DNA from: Syngnathus acus
Lineage: Eukaryota > Chordata > Actinopteri > Syngnathiformes > Syngnathidae
Length of the DNA: 64,000 bases
Reading direction: 5' to 3'
Assembly (NCBI RefSeq): GCF_901709675.1
Contig: NC_051099.1
Location: forward strand, 992,001 to 1,056,000
This document shows positions 61,992 to 64,000 of the stretch, one piece after another. How positions within the stretch are numbered: position 1 is the first letter of the stretch; each line of letters opens with the position of its first letter. The translations under genes were made by a program, and so were the position numbers. The notes beneath the pieces were generated by a model. The model did not search any database. It saw only the letters and a list, made by a program, of their open reading frames with translations, and was not told the DNA's origin.

Positions 61992-64000
61992 ACAGAACAT
62001 TACAGAGGGAGACTGCAAGAACCTACTGTCCACCACGGGAGGGGGGAAGAAGGGGCTGAACACTTTCAGCTGCAAGTGTCAGTGTATTCTTTTGCTGGGA
62101 AGGAGTTGCGAGGTCAGCTAAAGTTTAGACATGTATGTCTATTATCTGAGGCCTGTCGACAAAAAGAGGCACAGATGACATTTTCAGTCAAGGAGATTAT
62201 TTTTGATCAACTGGATGAAACAAGTGTTGAGCATGACCTGGAATAACAAGATGGAATAGACCATAATCCCAGCTGGATGCTACTTGGATCAGGCGAGGCT
62301 TTCTATCCAGTCGTCGGCCAATAAAACAAACCCAAAGGTCAAGTCAACATGTATAAAGTAGCCAGTTACATTTTTTTGGACCATCTTTGACTTGCAGCAG
62401 ATACCAAATGACGGACAAATAGCAGATAATTGGATCATCTATCACATCTGTTTTGAGTAATGGGCAAAGTAATCAGCAAAAACGAAACCAAGACAAGTCC
62501 GCACGTGGATGCTGCGCTGAGATTTATGTTGGAGAAATTCATTGCTCAAGCCTGCCTGTACTTATTGATTGTACAGTCAAACACTCTTATTTACTTTAAT
62601 CAAAGAAAAGCATTAGAATGGTTCAATGCCAGCTCGGTTGATATAGGGGTCTGATTAAAGACCGTCAGGCAGCCGGGGGGGGGGGGCTGCATTGAGTACA
62701 GGAGACATTTTTCCTCCTTATATTTCCGAGTTCAGAAGGGTTCTGAAGCACTTCAAATCCAGCTTTGAGTGGTTGATGGTAGAAAGGATTTGGTCACGAG
62801 TGTGAGGGACACTTATCCGGTAAATCCTGTCTGAGTAGAGAGTACGGTGCCTAGGGACTTTAATTAGACGTAACAAAGTGGATTGAAATGATAGCGGGAA
62901 AGCACAATTTCATATTTAATTGTACAAATATGTGAATAGGCATAGAAAAGTGAGATCCATTACATTGTAGAATAATCACACATTTGAGCATAACCGATTT
63001 TTTGAGGCAATTTGATGGTTTTCGGTTATATTCGAATCAAGCTCTTTGTAATCCTCAAGTGTATTTTTCGACTTCATGATGCATTTTTTACTTGTGCAAT
63101 TTATAATTAGGATTTGAGTAAAAAAAAAACACGGTAAATTCCTTGAGGATGAATCTGCCGCAAGAAGGAATGAATTATTTTATTAGATAATGAAAATGTT
63201 AAAAAAGCAAATTGAAAAAAAACTTGATCTGAAAGAAAATCCACTGTACAATATTCAAATACTAATATGTTTTTAAAATATGTTTAAATATTGACTTGCG
63301 CTGGTTTTGGGGGATACCGTCTGCTGATGCAACCAACCACGAGTTCACATTGCTCAAATAGCAAGAAGATTTTGCAACGTGAGCTGAAATTGTCAAGTGA
63401 AGATCATTTGGAAGGCAGTCTCTTTAAATAACTTCATTTTAGTGACTCTCCTCGCCTCAGCCTTTCTGCACGCTCAATATATCTACACGTCTAGCTGAAC
63501 ATGTCTGAAGCACAGAGGAAACCTGCATGACTGCTCTCAAATCCATAGTGTCGTTACTTCACATACCTAAAAGCGCAATTCCATGTGGTGTGTACGAGTG
63601 TGTGTGTGCATGTCTGTGGTTGATGGTTTTACACACCCTCCCCTCCTCCCTGTTCCCCTTTTCCTGTTCCTCTTTAATGTCACAGGGCTAGCTCATATGA
63701 CCTTGAACAGCAGCATTGGCACGGAAAGAGCGAGAGCTGCCTCGCCTACGGGCGCCCTTGAACTGAATCTGCACAGAAAAAAAAAAAAACAAAAAAAAAA
63801 AAGCAGCCTGATAGACATCTCGGTCTTCCTCTTACTCCCACAACCTATTCTCCACAGCTTTTAGTCAATCTAAGAGAGTCCTTATCTGTTTTTTCCCGGG
63901 AAGGGATTTATCAGGATGCTATATCTTTAACCTTTCCACCGGACAGAAAGTGAATTTGAACTTTTCAGACCAGTGGCAAAAATACAAACTTCCAACCCCA
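61992..64000. other. Non-coding right edge
   Basis: AT-rich DNA with A-rich runs near 63120 and 63778-63800. No coding exon or known RNA was recognised. Confidence 0.5.

Overview
This window is vertebrate nuclear DNA, almost certainly from a teleost fish. The signs are small introns (88 bp to about 2 kb), dense microsatellites, short fragments of common fish dispersed repeats, and protein sequences that are clearly vertebrate but diverged from mammals. The species cannot be named from the sequence. All recognisable genes lie on the minus strand.

Layout in the direction of transcription (right to left). NRIP1 (RIP140, nuclear-receptor corepressor) has an intronless canonical coding region at 51895-55461. 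A well-supported upstream exon lies at 55587-55727, and weaker candidate 5' exons and a GC-rich promoter-like region lie at 61.2-61.9 kb. USP25 (deubiquitinase) follows at 32933-45342. I resolved it into 24 constitutive exons plus two in-frame optional exons that match the mammalian muscle isoform. Every junction is GT-AG, and the spliced frame is open from ATG to TGA (1079 aa, or 1160 aa with both optional exons).

Downstream of USP25 is a 32-kb protein-gene-poor stretch containing a microRNA cluster, also on the minus strand: miR-99a (13324-13404), let-7c (13098-13181) and miR-125b (7307-7394). This is the fish counterpart of the human chromosome 21 MIR99AHG region (miR-99a/let-7c/miR-125b-2), which also lies next to USP25 and NRIP1. 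A CpG-rich segment with a strong splice donor at 30845-31400 is a candidate first exon of the host transcript. A YY1-type element at 14216-14225 is a candidate nearer promoter.

The rest is AT-rich non-coding DNA with microsatellites, a LINE-like 3' tail near 16.1 kb, tRNA-SINE-like pieces, and CTCF-like motifs near gene boundaries. The most unusual points are a possible 42-residue N-terminal extension of NRIP1 across a small intron, loss of one canonical LXXLL motif in NRIP1 (L189M), an 11-residue polyalanine tract in USP25, conservation of the muscle-type USP25 exons, the miR-125b star arm, and NRIP1 lying in tandem with USP25 rather than head-to-head as in human.
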